From CAWJMD01 sp963843835 (GTDB lineage Bacteria; Actinomycetota; Actinomycetes; Actinomycetales; CAWJMD01): a stretch of DNA of 64,000 nucleotides. Below the pieces are notes generated by a model. That model was not told where the DNA came from. It was given only the letters and a program-made list of their open reading frames with translations, and searched no databases. This document shows, piece by piece, positions 55,500-63,459 of the stretch. Position 1 is the stretch's first letter; each line of letters begins with the position of its first letter. The position numbers and the translations under genes were made by a program. The stretch covers positions 186,001 through 250,000 of the forward strand of contig CAWJMD010000004.1 in assembly GCA_963843835.1 (NCBI GenBank), read 5' to 3'.

Positions 55500-57850
55500 G
55501 CCTGGCCGTCCTCGGTCCGACGCGGGTCGACCAGGTGGAAGCGCAGCTCACTCAAGTAGTGCGCTCCCTCGGCGTCGGTCACCCATGCGTGCTCGGGTGC
55601 GGGCAGCATCTCGCTGACGACGACGGACGCCGACCCCAGACGCGTCCGTGCCGATCGGAGCACGACGCACATGGCCGATACCAGCAGGGGGCTGGAGAAG
55701 TCGACGTAGAACGGCTTGGTCTCGCCAGCCACCTTGATGAAGACCCGCTCCGGGAAACCGTTCTCGGCGCGCCACCGGCGCGCCTCGACGAACCGCGCGC
55801 CCAGCCCCCTCACGTCGAGCCACGGGAGGGCCTGGGTGCTGGTGCGCCAGGTCTCCCGGCTGACGACCACGCGTCCCACGGTGACCCGAGGCGTGTGGGC
55901 GCGGTCGCTCACCATCTTGAACGCGTCGACCGCGTGCATGGCTACGAGGTCGGAGAAGACCTCGAGCAGTGGCCAGGTGCGCCCGTCGGGGGCGACCACC
56001 ATCCGTCCGGCCGGGCCGCGCTGCACCGTGAGTGACGTGACCGGCAGGTGCCGGTCAGGATCGGCACCCGGGGCCTCGGTGAACCCGAGCTGCACGTCGT
56101 CTCCGGCGTCGAGGCTCTGCGACACCCGGCCCGTGTACCGCGGCCAGCCCACAGGGACCAGCGGGTGGACGCGGGCCTCGCCGAGGTCGTCGCGTAGCGC
56201 GGCGCGCAGGCTCTCGGGATCGTCGTGCATCACCGTCAGCGCCGAGCAGTCGAATGTCGCCCAGGCGGCGTGCATCTCACCGAGCACCCAGAAGAAGTCA
56301 CCCGCCGACACGGCCTCGGCGCTCTCGGCGCACAGGTGGAGGTCGGGGCTGTGCAGACGCCCCGCGGACCAGCCCGGCGTGTCGGCCGGGAAGAGCCGGG
56401 CAGCGCGACGCGCGAACGCCTCGGGGGGGACGTCGAGCAGCGACGCACGAGGGGCGTGCTCGTCGAGCCCGACCAGCTCGGCCCACCGGCGTGCGAAGTC
56501 GTCGGCGACCGCATCCACGGGCCGTGGTCCGCTGCCGAACAGGGGGCCCTGCGCCAGGAACCAGAGATCGGCGAGGGAGCAGGTCTCCTCGAGCTCGTCG
56601 GCCAGCGCGCCCAGCGCGTCGCCATACGTCTCGGCGAGTCGCTGGGACAGCCATCGCGCCGCCTGCATCAGCGGGTCGACCACCGGGGCGAGTGATTCGA
56701 GCACGGTCGACCCGACGCGCAGGTCGAGGTCGCGGGTCGCCTCCTCGTGGCAGAGTGCGCGGCCTCCGTAGGCCTCGCCGGCGTGCTGGTGCGGCTGCCT
56801 GCCCGTATGCCGCACGAACGCCTCCGTGAGGGAGGACACCGCGGCCGCCAGACGGGCGGCGTCACCGGCGGCTGCGGCCACGTCGTCGCGCCGCGCGCTG
56901 ATCTCCGCCCAGGCGGCCCTCGCCCTCGAACCGGCCGTCGCCGGGAGGTCGTCGAGCAGCCGGACCAGCCGTCTCTCAGCGTCGAGCGTCTGCGGCAGGT
57001 CCGGCCGCCACTGCAGCACGGCGCGCTCCCTCAGGCGCTCGACGACCAAGAACACGTCCTCGCGGTCGCGCAGACCGGTCGCCGGGTCGGCGACGGCGGC
57101 CGCAGCGACCTCATCGGCCGAGCGGCGCCCGTCGCAGAGGCCTACGACCACGACCTCCTCGGGACGCAGCGGTGTCGCGGCCGAGGCGGGCCGGAGCACC
57201 CGACCTGACTGCACGGTGAGGTGCGGATGCATCCGCGGGGCGAGCCAGGGGAGTGCCGTGGGGTCGTCCTCCAGGAGGTCGGTCACCGCCGCCAGCACCC
57301 AGTACTCCAGGAACACCCGCCGCCGCGAGGTCAGGAGGGGCCCGGGCGCGGCCACCAGCCCGGAGACGGCCGGGTCGACCACGCCCCAGCACACCGGACC
57401 GAAGAACCCGACCGTCTCGTTCTTCGCGCAGTAGCGCTGCCAGTACCGGGCCACGACCTCCTCGCGCTGGCGCCTCCGGGAGTTCGGCACCTGCACGGGA
57501 CCGTCGCTGACGAGCCGATCGAGGGTGGGGAGCACTCCCGGGTTCTGCCAGGTCACCGCCTCACGGAACAGGGGTTCCGCGGCGATGAACGACGCGGCCC
57601 GCGACCCCGCGGCCGCGGCCGCCGCGACCGTCGCGTCGAGCTCGTCGGTCCCGCATCGCCCGGCGAGGAAATCGTCGACGGCGGCGGCCGCGTCCTGGGT
57701 GCGGAACGCGTCCAGCCCCTCGACGGGGAAGCCGGCTGTGCGGAGCAGCACGTCCCGCCAGACCCGCCACCCGTGGGAGCCGAACGGCAGGCTGTGCGAC
57801 GGCGCGTCAGGGGCCTCGGGGGTGTGGGAGCGCGTCGTGGTGGCCGTCAT
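55496..57850 (-). CDS. LanB-like protein 2 (glutamylation/PEARL-type domain only)
   Basis: 784 residues. Shares with LanB-like 1 the opening LRTAGFPVEGLDAF, TWQNPGVLP, EEVVARYWQRYCAKNETVGF and FFGPVCW (about residues 128-150), YGGRALCHEEATRDLDLRVG, and VVSEMLPAPEHAWVTDAEG near the end. No C-terminal elimination domain. It sits inside the NRPS-PKS operon with ATGA overlaps on both sides, so a role in the same product is very likely. Known relatives use aminoacyl-tRNA (Glu-tRNA or others) to acylate Ser/Thr or a peptide C-terminus. With no peptide gene nearby, a carrier-bound or released NRPS intermediate is the inferred substrate. Confidence 0.83.
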   Translation of the reverse strand: MTATTTRSHTPEAPDAPSHSLPFGSHGWRVWRDVLLRTAGFPVEGLDAFRTQDAAAAVDDFLAGRCGTDELDATVAAAAAAGSRAASFIAAEPLFREAVTWQNPGVLPTLDRLVSDGPVQVPNSRRRQREEVVARYWQRYCAKNETVGFFGPVCWGVVDPAVSGLVAAPGPLLTSRRRVFLEYWVLAAVTDLLEDDPTALPWLAPRMHPHLTVQSGRVLRPASAATPLRPEEVVVVGLCDGRRSADEVAAAAVADPATGLRDREDVFLVVERLRERAVLQWRPDLPQTLDAERRLVRLLDDLPATAGSRARAAWAEISARRDDVAAAAGDAARLAAAVSSLTEAFVRHTGRQPHQHAGEAYGGRALCHEEATRDLDLRVGSTVLESLAPVVDPLMQAARWLSQRLAETYGDALGALADELEETCSLADLWFLAQGPLFGSGPRPVDAVADDFARRWAELVGLDEHAPRASLLDVPPEAFARRAARLFPADTPGWSAGRLHSPDLHLCAESAEAVSAGDFFWVLGEMHAAWATFDCSALTVMHDDPESLRAALRDDLGEARVHPLVPVGWPRYTGRVSQSLDAGDDVQLGFTEAPGADPDRHLPVTSLTVQRGPAGRMVVAPDGRTWPLLEVFSDLVAMHAVDAFKMVSDRAHTPRVTVGRVVVSRETWRTSTQALPWLDVRGLGARFVEARRWRAENGFPERVFIKVAGETKPFYVDFSSPLLVSAMCVVLRSARTRLGSASVVVSEMLPAPEHAWVTDAEGAHYLSELRFHLVDPRRTEDGQA

Positions 57851-58614
57851 CGCGGGCCTCCGAGGAGGTCGTCGGTGACCAGCGCGGCGAGACGTTCGCG
57901 GTGCTCGTGCAGGAAGAAGTGGTCGCCCGGCAGCACGAGCTGACGGAAGGCCGTGCTGGTGTGGTGGCGCCACCCGTCGAGAAGGCCGACCGGCACCACG
58001 TTGTCCCGGTCTCCGCCGAACACCGTCAGCGGTACCGGTAGCGGCGCCTCGCGCCGGTACCGGTACGCGTGGAGCCATCCGAAGTCCATGCGCATCGCGG
58101 GCAGGGCGAACTCCAGCAGTTCCCGGTCCTGCGCGAGGTCGGCCGGGATGCCGCCGAGCCCGACCAACCGGTCCAGCAGCTCGTCGTCCGGCACGGTGGC
58201 CACGGCCGAGAGCGGCTCGTCGAGGTCGGGTGGACGGGTGGCGCCGAGGTACAGGTGCGTGGGCAGGGGAGTGCCGCGGCGGCGGAGCTCCCGGGTCACC
58301 TCGAAGCCGAGTCGGCCGCCCAGCGAGTGCCCGTACAGCGCGAAGGGCCGATCCGCCCGGGTCGCGATGGCATCGGCGATCTGGCCGACGTGGAGTGGCC
58401 CGCCGTCGGTGAAGCGACGTTCCCGCCCGGGCAGCAACACGGTCTGCACCGCGACCTCCGGCCCGAAAGCCTCTCCCCAGCCGGCGAAGGCGCTGGATCC
58501 GGCACCCGCGTACGGCAGGCAGAAGAGCAGGGCCGCGGCGCCGCGGTCGCGCGGGCTGCCGAACCACCGGGCCTCGTCGACGGCGCCCGGTACGGCGGTT
58601 GTCGGGCCGTTCAC
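57847..58614 (-). CDS. Type II thioesterase (editing, GrsT-like)
   Basis: 255 residues, the usual type II size. CLPYAGAGSSAFAGWGEAF near the start, nucleophile Ser97 in YGHSLGGRLGFE, Asp in VFGGDRDNVVP and His in LPGDHFFLHEH. Removes misloaded acyl groups from carrier domains of the assembly line. GTG 58614 overlaps the KS stop and its stop overlaps LanB-like 2, so it belongs to the operon. Note its normal Ser, in contrast to the Cys in the fused terminal TE. Confidence 0.9.
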   Translation of the reverse strand: MNGPTTAVPGAVDEARWFGSPRDRGAAALLFCLPYAGAGSSAFAGWGEAFGPEVAVQTVLLPGRERRFTDGGPLHVGQIADAIATRADRPFALYGHSLGGRLGFEVTRELRRRGTPLPTHLYLGATRPPDLDEPLSAVATVPDDELLDRLVGLGGIPADLAQDRELLEFALPAMRMDFGWLHAYRYRREAPLPVPLTVFGGDRDNVVPVGLLDGWRHHTSTAFRQLVLPGDHFFLHEHRERLAALVTDDLLGGPR

Positions 58615-60326
58615 CTGTTCCCCACCGGCTCGGGCAGCGGGACCCAGTGCCGGGTCGGTTCGAACGGGTAGGTGGGCAGCGGCACCCGCCGTCCTGCGCC
58701 TGCGAGGGTCTCGTCCGGTACCGAGCCGTCCTGGACCGACGCCCCTTGGGGGTCGGCCGATGGCGCCCGGGTCCCGTCCGCGACCGCCCGCAGCCCGCTC
58801 AACGCGGACTCCCGGTCGGCGCAGTCGACGACGACGCCGACCGGCAGCGCTGCCCGGCCGCGCCGCAGCGTGTGCTCGACGTCGTCGAGGGAGAGCTCGG
58901 TGTGTGTCACGAGGTGGTCGTGCAGGTCGAGCGCCACACGCCGCAGCGGTGCCTCTCCGAGGGCGCTCAACGGCAGCGACCAGCGATCGCGCGTCGAGGG
59001 GCGCCGTGCCGGTCGGGGAGGCGGCTGCTCGACGACCACGTGTGCGTTCGTCCCACCCAGGCCGAAGGACGAGACCCCCGCCCGGCGCACGCCCTGCGTC
59101 GGCCACTCACGTGTCTCGACGGGGACGACGAAGGGGCTGTCGGGCGAGAGTAGCTCCGGTAGAGCGCTGTTCAGGTGCAGGTTCGCTGGGACGACCCCCT
59201 CGCGGACCGCAAGGACCGCCTTGACGAGCCCAGCCATGCCGGCAGCCGCGTCGAGGTGCCCGAGGGAGGTCTTGACCGAGGTGAGGGCGCAGCCGCCGAC
59301 CGCGACATCGGGCATCGCCACTCGCAGCGCGTGCAGCTCGAGGGCGTCGCCGACCCGGGTCCCGGACCCGTGCGCCTCCAGCATCCCGATGGCGCTGCCG
59401 GGCAGCTGAGCCGCAGCGAGGGCCTCCGCCACGACCGCCGTCTGCCCGTCCGGTCCCGGCGCCGCGAAGCCGGCCCGGCGACGACCGTCGTTGGCGACCG
59501 CGAAGCCCCGGATGACCGCGTGCACGGTGTCGCCTGCGCCGAGGGCGTCGACCAGCCGCTTGAGGACGACGACCGCCACCCCGCTGCCGTAGCCGGTTCC
59601 CTCACCGCGGGAGTCGAAGGCGCGGCAGCGGCCGTCGGGTGACACCAGGCCGCCGGGCACGTGCCGGTACCACGGGAACGTCACCGCCGAGGCGCCGGCG
59701 AGAGCGGTGTCGCACCGGTAGTCGAGCAGGCTCTGGGCCGCCTGGCAGACCGCGACGAGGCCACTGGAGCATGCGGTCTGCGTCGCCACGGCCGGGCCCG
59801 TGAGACCGAGCCGGTAGGCCACCTGCCCGGGTAGGTGGTCCGGCGCCCAGGGACCCGCGACCCGGGCCTGCCAGTCGTGCTCGCCCACCCCGCGGTCGCC
59901 GCGGGCGAAGAGGTGGTAGAGGAAGTAGCGGTTGACGCTGGTGCCGGCGAACACCCCGACGGTCCCGGGCACGTCCCGGGGCGCGTAGCCGCTGTGCTCC
60001 AGTGCGGCCCAGGCCTGCTCGATGAAGAGACGGTGCTGCGGGTCGGTCTCGGCTGCCTCGTCGGCGCCGAACCCGAAGAGGTCGGCGTCGAAGGTGTCCA
60101 CGCCCTCGAGACGCCCGCCCGACGCCACGAACCCGGGCGCCTCGATGAGGTCAGCGGGCACGCCGAGGTCCACCAGCTCGTCGCGCGTGTAGTCGTGCAC
60201 GAGGTCGACGCCGCCGAGGAGGTTGCACCAGAGGGCGTCGACGCTCGGGGAGCCCGGGAACCGGCCGGACAGCCCGATGACCGCGACGTCGTCCGCCGGG
60301 TCGTGGTGCGCCTCCGCGACGCTCAC
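58611..60326 (-). CDS. Stand-alone ketosynthase (KS) protein
   Basis: 571 residues. Full KS triad visible: Cys186 in QTACSSGLVAV, EAHGSGT and KTSLGH. The KS ends at about residue 430 with GVSSFGLGGTNAHVVVEQ; the remaining 140 residues are a reduced post-KS linker ending in VPLPTYPFEPTRHW, as found after KS-AT linkers, without any AT, KR or ACP. Must work with carriers and a malonyl transferase from elsewhere, perhaps those of the large PKS. GTG 60326 overlaps the upstream stop. Confidence 0.88.
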   Translation of the reverse strand: MSVAEAHHDPADDVAVIGLSGRFPGSPSVDALWCNLLGGVDLVHDYTRDELVDLGVPADLIEAPGFVASGGRLEGVDTFDADLFGFGADEAAETDPQHRLFIEQAWAALEHSGYAPRDVPGTVGVFAGTSVNRYFLYHLFARGDRGVGEHDWQARVAGPWAPDHLPGQVAYRLGLTGPAVATQTACSSGLVAVCQAAQSLLDYRCDTALAGASAVTFPWYRHVPGGLVSPDGRCRAFDSRGEGTGYGSGVAVVVLKRLVDALGAGDTVHAVIRGFAVANDGRRRAGFAAPGPDGQTAVVAEALAAAQLPGSAIGMLEAHGSGTRVGDALELHALRVAMPDVAVGGCALTSVKTSLGHLDAAAGMAGLVKAVLAVREGVVPANLHLNSALPELLSPDSPFVVPVETREWPTQGVRRAGVSSFGLGGTNAHVVVEQPPPRPARRPSTRDRWSLPLSALGEAPLRRVALDLHDHLVTHTELSLDDVEHTLRRGRAALPVGVVVDCADRESALSGLRAVADGTRAPSADPQGASVQDGSVPDETLAGAGRRVPLPTYPFEPTRHWVPLPEPVGNR

Positions 60327-61759
60327 CCGCGGCTCCTCGGCTGCACCGACGCGAGGATCTGTGCAGCGATGTCGTCGACAGCGGTCACGGGCGTCAGGCC
60401 GTCGTCGGGGATCGACGCGTACTCGTCGTCGGAGTACCAGCCGGACCCGTGGACGACGACCTCGTCCGCGTCGACGAGCCCGCGGTCGATCGCGTTGCAC
60501 ACCCCCGTGTAGGCCATCACGAGCGACCACTCGCGCAGGCTCCGCGGATCGGCCGGCAGCGGCCGGCATCCCTCGGGCATGCGCGCCCTCAGCTGGGGGT
60601 AGCGCTCGAGGCACTCCAGCAGTGACACGACGACGCCGTCGCCCCCGTGCCGCCCGATGATGCCGTTCATCTCGGGGGACGTGACCGGCGCGCGGGTGTA
60701 GAAGGTCGGGTCGAGCACCTCGTCGGTGGAGTGGGTGGCGAGCGGGAAGTGCGGGTCGTCGTCCTGACGCAGCACACCGTCGTCGCCCGAGGTGTACGCC
60801 GGCAGCCCGGCGCGGTCGACCGAGCCGTGACGCAGGCTCAGCACCATGTCCGGCGTGCCGAGGTGCTGGACCAGGAGCGTGCCGGGCCGGTCCTCCGGGC
60901 GGGAGACCCCGCGGGCCTCGAGGACGTCGCGTCCACGGTGGTACCCGAGCATGCCGAAGGCGCTCGAGACGGAGTGCGCGTGAACGCGTCTCGTGCCGGG
61001 TCGCACCGGGTCCCACGTCTGCTCCGCATGGGCCCGCATGGTGTCGGCGACCAGGTAGTTGGGCAGGGCGAGCGAGAACCAGAGCCGCGGGCCACCACGG
61101 TCGGCCAGGTCGTGACCGTAGGCGTCGACGAACGCCCGGCCCAGTGCCTTGACCTGCTCGGCCGGGCCGTCCCCGGTGTGGAGGAACAGGGGGTTCAGCT
61201 CACGCAGGTACGGGTCGGTCGAAAGCTCGCTGGCACGCAGCTTGTCCCGGCAGCCATGTGGGGCAAGGACCGCCACGCGCAGCTGCTCCGGCTCCACGAG
61301 GCCGGCCCGGATGGCACGAAGCACGGCGTCGCGCAGGGCGGTCCCCTTGTTCGCGGACGTCGGCGAGAAGAGCATCAGGGGCTCGTGGGTGGCGTGGACG
61401 TGCGCGATGGCCCGGGCGACGATCAGCAGCGACGGGAACGTCTTCGTCGTGTGGGTTCCCGGGTTCTTCGCCAGGTCCATCAGCACGAGGCGGCGTCCGG
61501 CGTACTCGCCGAGCTCGTGCCACCCCGCCCGTGCCGCCTCGAGGTAGCTCCGCATGGCCGGGTACAGGTCCGGGACGTCGAACCCGGGACTGAATGCGGG
61601 TCCCTCCTGCGGCGACGGGTCCTCGACGCAGGCCGCGACGCTCGACGGCAGCTCGTCGTAGAAGTCGGCGAGCAGGTTGAGGCTCGGCGGGTCGCCATCG
61701 CGCGGGGTCGCCGCCGTGGGGAGGCCTGGTGCCGCGAGGGTCTGGGTGTGCTCGGTCAT
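60323..61759 (-). CDS. Putative PLP fold-type II-like enzyme (DUF6002-like), unknown reaction
   Basis: 478 residues. I do not recognise a characterised enzyme; it resembles the uncharacterised DUF6002 proteins of actinobacterial NRPS clusters (from memory, unverified). KNPGTHTTKTFPS (candidate PLP Lys106) resembles the N-P-x-x-S-x-K box of cysteine/threonine synthase-type enzymes, and FSPTSANKGTALRDAV looks like the following SGN-x-G-x-A substrate loop. A late VVHGSGWYSDDEY is Gly/Ser-rich. Such enzymes make 2,3-diaminopropionate and related residues by beta-replacement. Coupled by ATGA to the dehydrogenase gene upstream. Confidence 0.6.
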   Translation of the reverse strand: MTEHTQTLAAPGLPTAATPRDGDPPSLNLLADFYDELPSSVAACVEDPSPQEGPAFSPGFDVPDLYPAMRSYLEAARAGWHELGEYAGRRLVLMDLAKNPGTHTTKTFPSLLIVARAIAHVHATHEPLMLFSPTSANKGTALRDAVLRAIRAGLVEPEQLRVAVLAPHGCRDKLRASELSTDPYLRELNPLFLHTGDGPAEQVKALGRAFVDAYGHDLADRGGPRLWFSLALPNYLVADTMRAHAEQTWDPVRPGTRRVHAHSVSSAFGMLGYHRGRDVLEARGVSRPEDRPGTLLVQHLGTPDMVLSLRHGSVDRAGLPAYTSGDDGVLRQDDDPHFPLATHSTDEVLDPTFYTRAPVTSPEMNGIIGRHGGDGVVVSLLECLERYPQLRARMPEGCRPLPADPRSLREWSLVMAYTGVCNAIDRGLVDADEVVVHGSGWYSDDEYASIPDDGLTPVTAVDDIAAQILASVQPRSRG

Positions 61760-62847
61760 CTGATCTCCTCGACGAGGACGGGTGCCGCCGCTCCGGCGGG
61801 AACTCCCCGCAGGTGGTCTCGCAGGCTGCTGAGGTGCTCGCGCAGGGCGACGAGGTCGCCGACGGCGATCCGGGCCGGCAGGTCGAGCGGGACCCGAAGG
61901 TCGGCGGCGACCTCGTCCGCGCCGTCGAGGCGGGTCAGGTGCACCTGGCCGTCGAGGACCGCCACTCCGTCCCTGACCGCCGCCCGCTCGTTGACGGTGA
62001 TCGCCTCGTCGGCGCTGGTGCCGGGTGGCAGGCGCAGTGCGACGGTCCCCTGGCCGGCGTGGACCGGGTACCCGCCGGCGAGGCCATGGGGTCCGGGGCA
62101 GTGGTCGGCGCGCATCTCGTCGCCCAGCAGGGCCGCGAGCAGCTGGGCCGCGGTCGCCCCGGTCACGTCGTTGAGTCGGCGACGGTCGGTCGACCGGCCG
62201 GGGGCGAGCAGGTCGCCGACCCTCGGGACCGGCTCGCCGTCCAGCCACGCCCGCGCCTCGTCGTCGTCCGGGTGGAGGTGGCGGTGATGGGCCACGACGT
62301 GCAGCCGGTCCGGCACGTCGACGCCGAGTGCCAGCCGCAGGTGCGCCGCCAGGGTGGCGACGTTGCCCACCCCGCACAGCACGGGCAGGCCGAGTCGGGT
62401 CACGACGGCGTTGACGGCGTCGGGGAAGCAGGCGTTGACGAACCACGCGCCGGCCGACTCCGCGGCCTGTGCGGCCGGGACGGCGAGCTCGCAGTGGAAC
62501 GGGAGCGTCAGGCCGAAGCCGGCTCGCGACACCACCTCCGTCCAGGCCGAGGGCGTGTCCGTCCCCTCCCACGGTGACTGCGTCGATGCCGCGAGCAGCA
62601 CCCCCCGCGGCCGGGCGGAGGCCATCACGGACGGCCAGGCGCGGTGGTCGGCGGCGACCTCGCCCTCGAACCGCACCGGACCGCCGGTCAGGCTCGACCG
62701 GACGGCGCAGACGTGCACGACGTCGTGCACCGCAGCGCGGGTGCGGCCGACGACGACCACGCGCAGGGGTCGGTCGGTGAGCGAGGCGAGGGCCAGGCAG
62801 GTCGAGCGAGCGAGCGAGCCGGTACCGATGACGACGAGGACGTTCAT
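61756..62847 (-). CDS. Rossmann-fold NAD(P)-dependent dehydrogenase-like protein
   Basis: 363 residues. Begins with a nucleotide-binding fold, LVVIGTGSLARSTCLALASL, then VVVVGRTRAAVHDVVHV; later WFVNACFPDAVNAVVTRLG and CGVGNVATLAAHLRLALG suggest a malate/lactate- or opine-dehydrogenase-like layout. ATG 62847 with a GGGGCGGGGG tract upstream; an earlier start at 62874 would overlap panD. Between panD and the PLP-like gene, which it overlaps (ATGA). Could pair with it as SbnA/SbnB do in diaminopropionate formation; this is inferred. Confidence 0.6.
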   Translation of the reverse strand: MNVLVVIGTGSLARSTCLALASLTDRPLRVVVVGRTRAAVHDVVHVCAVRSSLTGGPVRFEGEVAADHRAWPSVMASARPRGVLLAASTQSPWEGTDTPSAWTEVVSRAGFGLTLPFHCELAVPAAQAAESAGAWFVNACFPDAVNAVVTRLGLPVLCGVGNVATLAAHLRLALGVDVPDRLHVVAHHRHLHPDDDEARAWLDGEPVPRVGDLLAPGRSTDRRRLNDVTGATAAQLLAALLGDEMRADHCPGPHGLAGGYPVHAGQGTVALRLPPGTSADEAITVNERAAVRDGVAVLDGQVHLTRLDGADEVAADLRVPLDLPARIAVGDLVALREHLSSLRDHLRGVPAGAAAPVLVEEIR

Positions 62848-62863
62848 GCGCCCCCGCCCCGCG

Positions 62864-63235
62864 TCAGCGGTCAAGATCCTGCCCGGTGTGCTGGATCGCG
62901 TTCGACTCGTCGACGAAGACGACCTGGGGGACGACGCCCTTGGCGTCGGAGTCGGCCACCATCGCGTAGGAGATGATGATGACGAGGTCGCCGGGGTGGA
63001 CGAGGTGGGCCGCGGCGCCGTTCACGCCGATCACGCCGGACCCGCGCTCACCCTCGATGACGTACGTCTCAAGGCGCGCGCCGTTGGTCACGTCGACGAC
63101 CGCCACCTTCTCCCCCGGCAGCAGGTCGGCCGCGTCCATCAGGTCGCGGTCCACCGTGAGCGAGCCGACGTAGTGCAGGTCGGCCCGGGTCACGGTCGCC
63201 CTGTGCACCTTCGACTTCAGCATCGTGCGGTACAT
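62864..63235 (-). CDS. panD: Aspartate 1-decarboxylase
   Basis: 123 residues. Proenzyme with self-cleavage site HYVGSLTVD, Gly24-Ser25, which generates the pyruvoyl cofactor; TNGARLETYVIEG and NGAAAHLVHPGDLVIIISYA are conserved core segments. Makes beta-alanine from aspartate. It is the first gene of the biosynthetic operon, 16 bases before the dehydrogenase, and no panB or panC is adjacent, so supply of beta-alanine as a building block (or for the pantetheine arms) is likely. ATG 63235 with AGGGGGA eight bases upstream. Confidence 0.95.
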   Translation of the reverse strand: MYRTMLKSKVHRATVTRADLHYVGSLTVDRDLMDAADLLPGEKVAVVDVTNGARLETYVIEGERGSGVIGVNGAAAHLVHPGDLVIIISYAMVADSDAKGVVPQVVFVDESNAIQHTGQDLDR

Positions 63236-63459
63236 GCACCATTCCCCCTGCAGTCACGCAGACGCCGCACGTCGTTGTGCGATCCAGGGACTCCCTGCGA
63301 AACCGTCGCGGCGACTGTAGTTGAGGACATAGAAGATGAATAGACCCGATTTTTCGGCTGTACGGGGGATGTGGGAGGAAAGCTCCCCTCCGTGTGCACG
63401 TGCACGTGCCCGATCCGGCCGTGCGCGACGTGACCTCCGGGACGAGGGAGACTGGTCCC
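63236..63459. promoter_or_regulatory. Divergent promoter region of the NRPS-PKS operon and dxr
   Basis: 224 bases without a gene. A distinctly AT-rich stretch, about 63315-63362 (around GACATAGAAGATGAATAGACC and GATTTTTCGG), lies 80-125 bases upstream of panD, the likely operon promoter. The part nearer dxr holds GTGCACGTGCACGTGC, a short alternating repeat at about 63392-63407. GAGGGAG precedes the dxr GTG. I cannot define exact -10/-35 boxes. Confidence 0.45.

Noticed and set aside
32962..57850. A classical class I lanthipeptide (RiPP) cluster
   Set aside because: There is no LanC cyclase, no elimination domain, no small leader-type precursor and no peptidase; instead the genes sit with NRPS/PKS enzymes in one operon.
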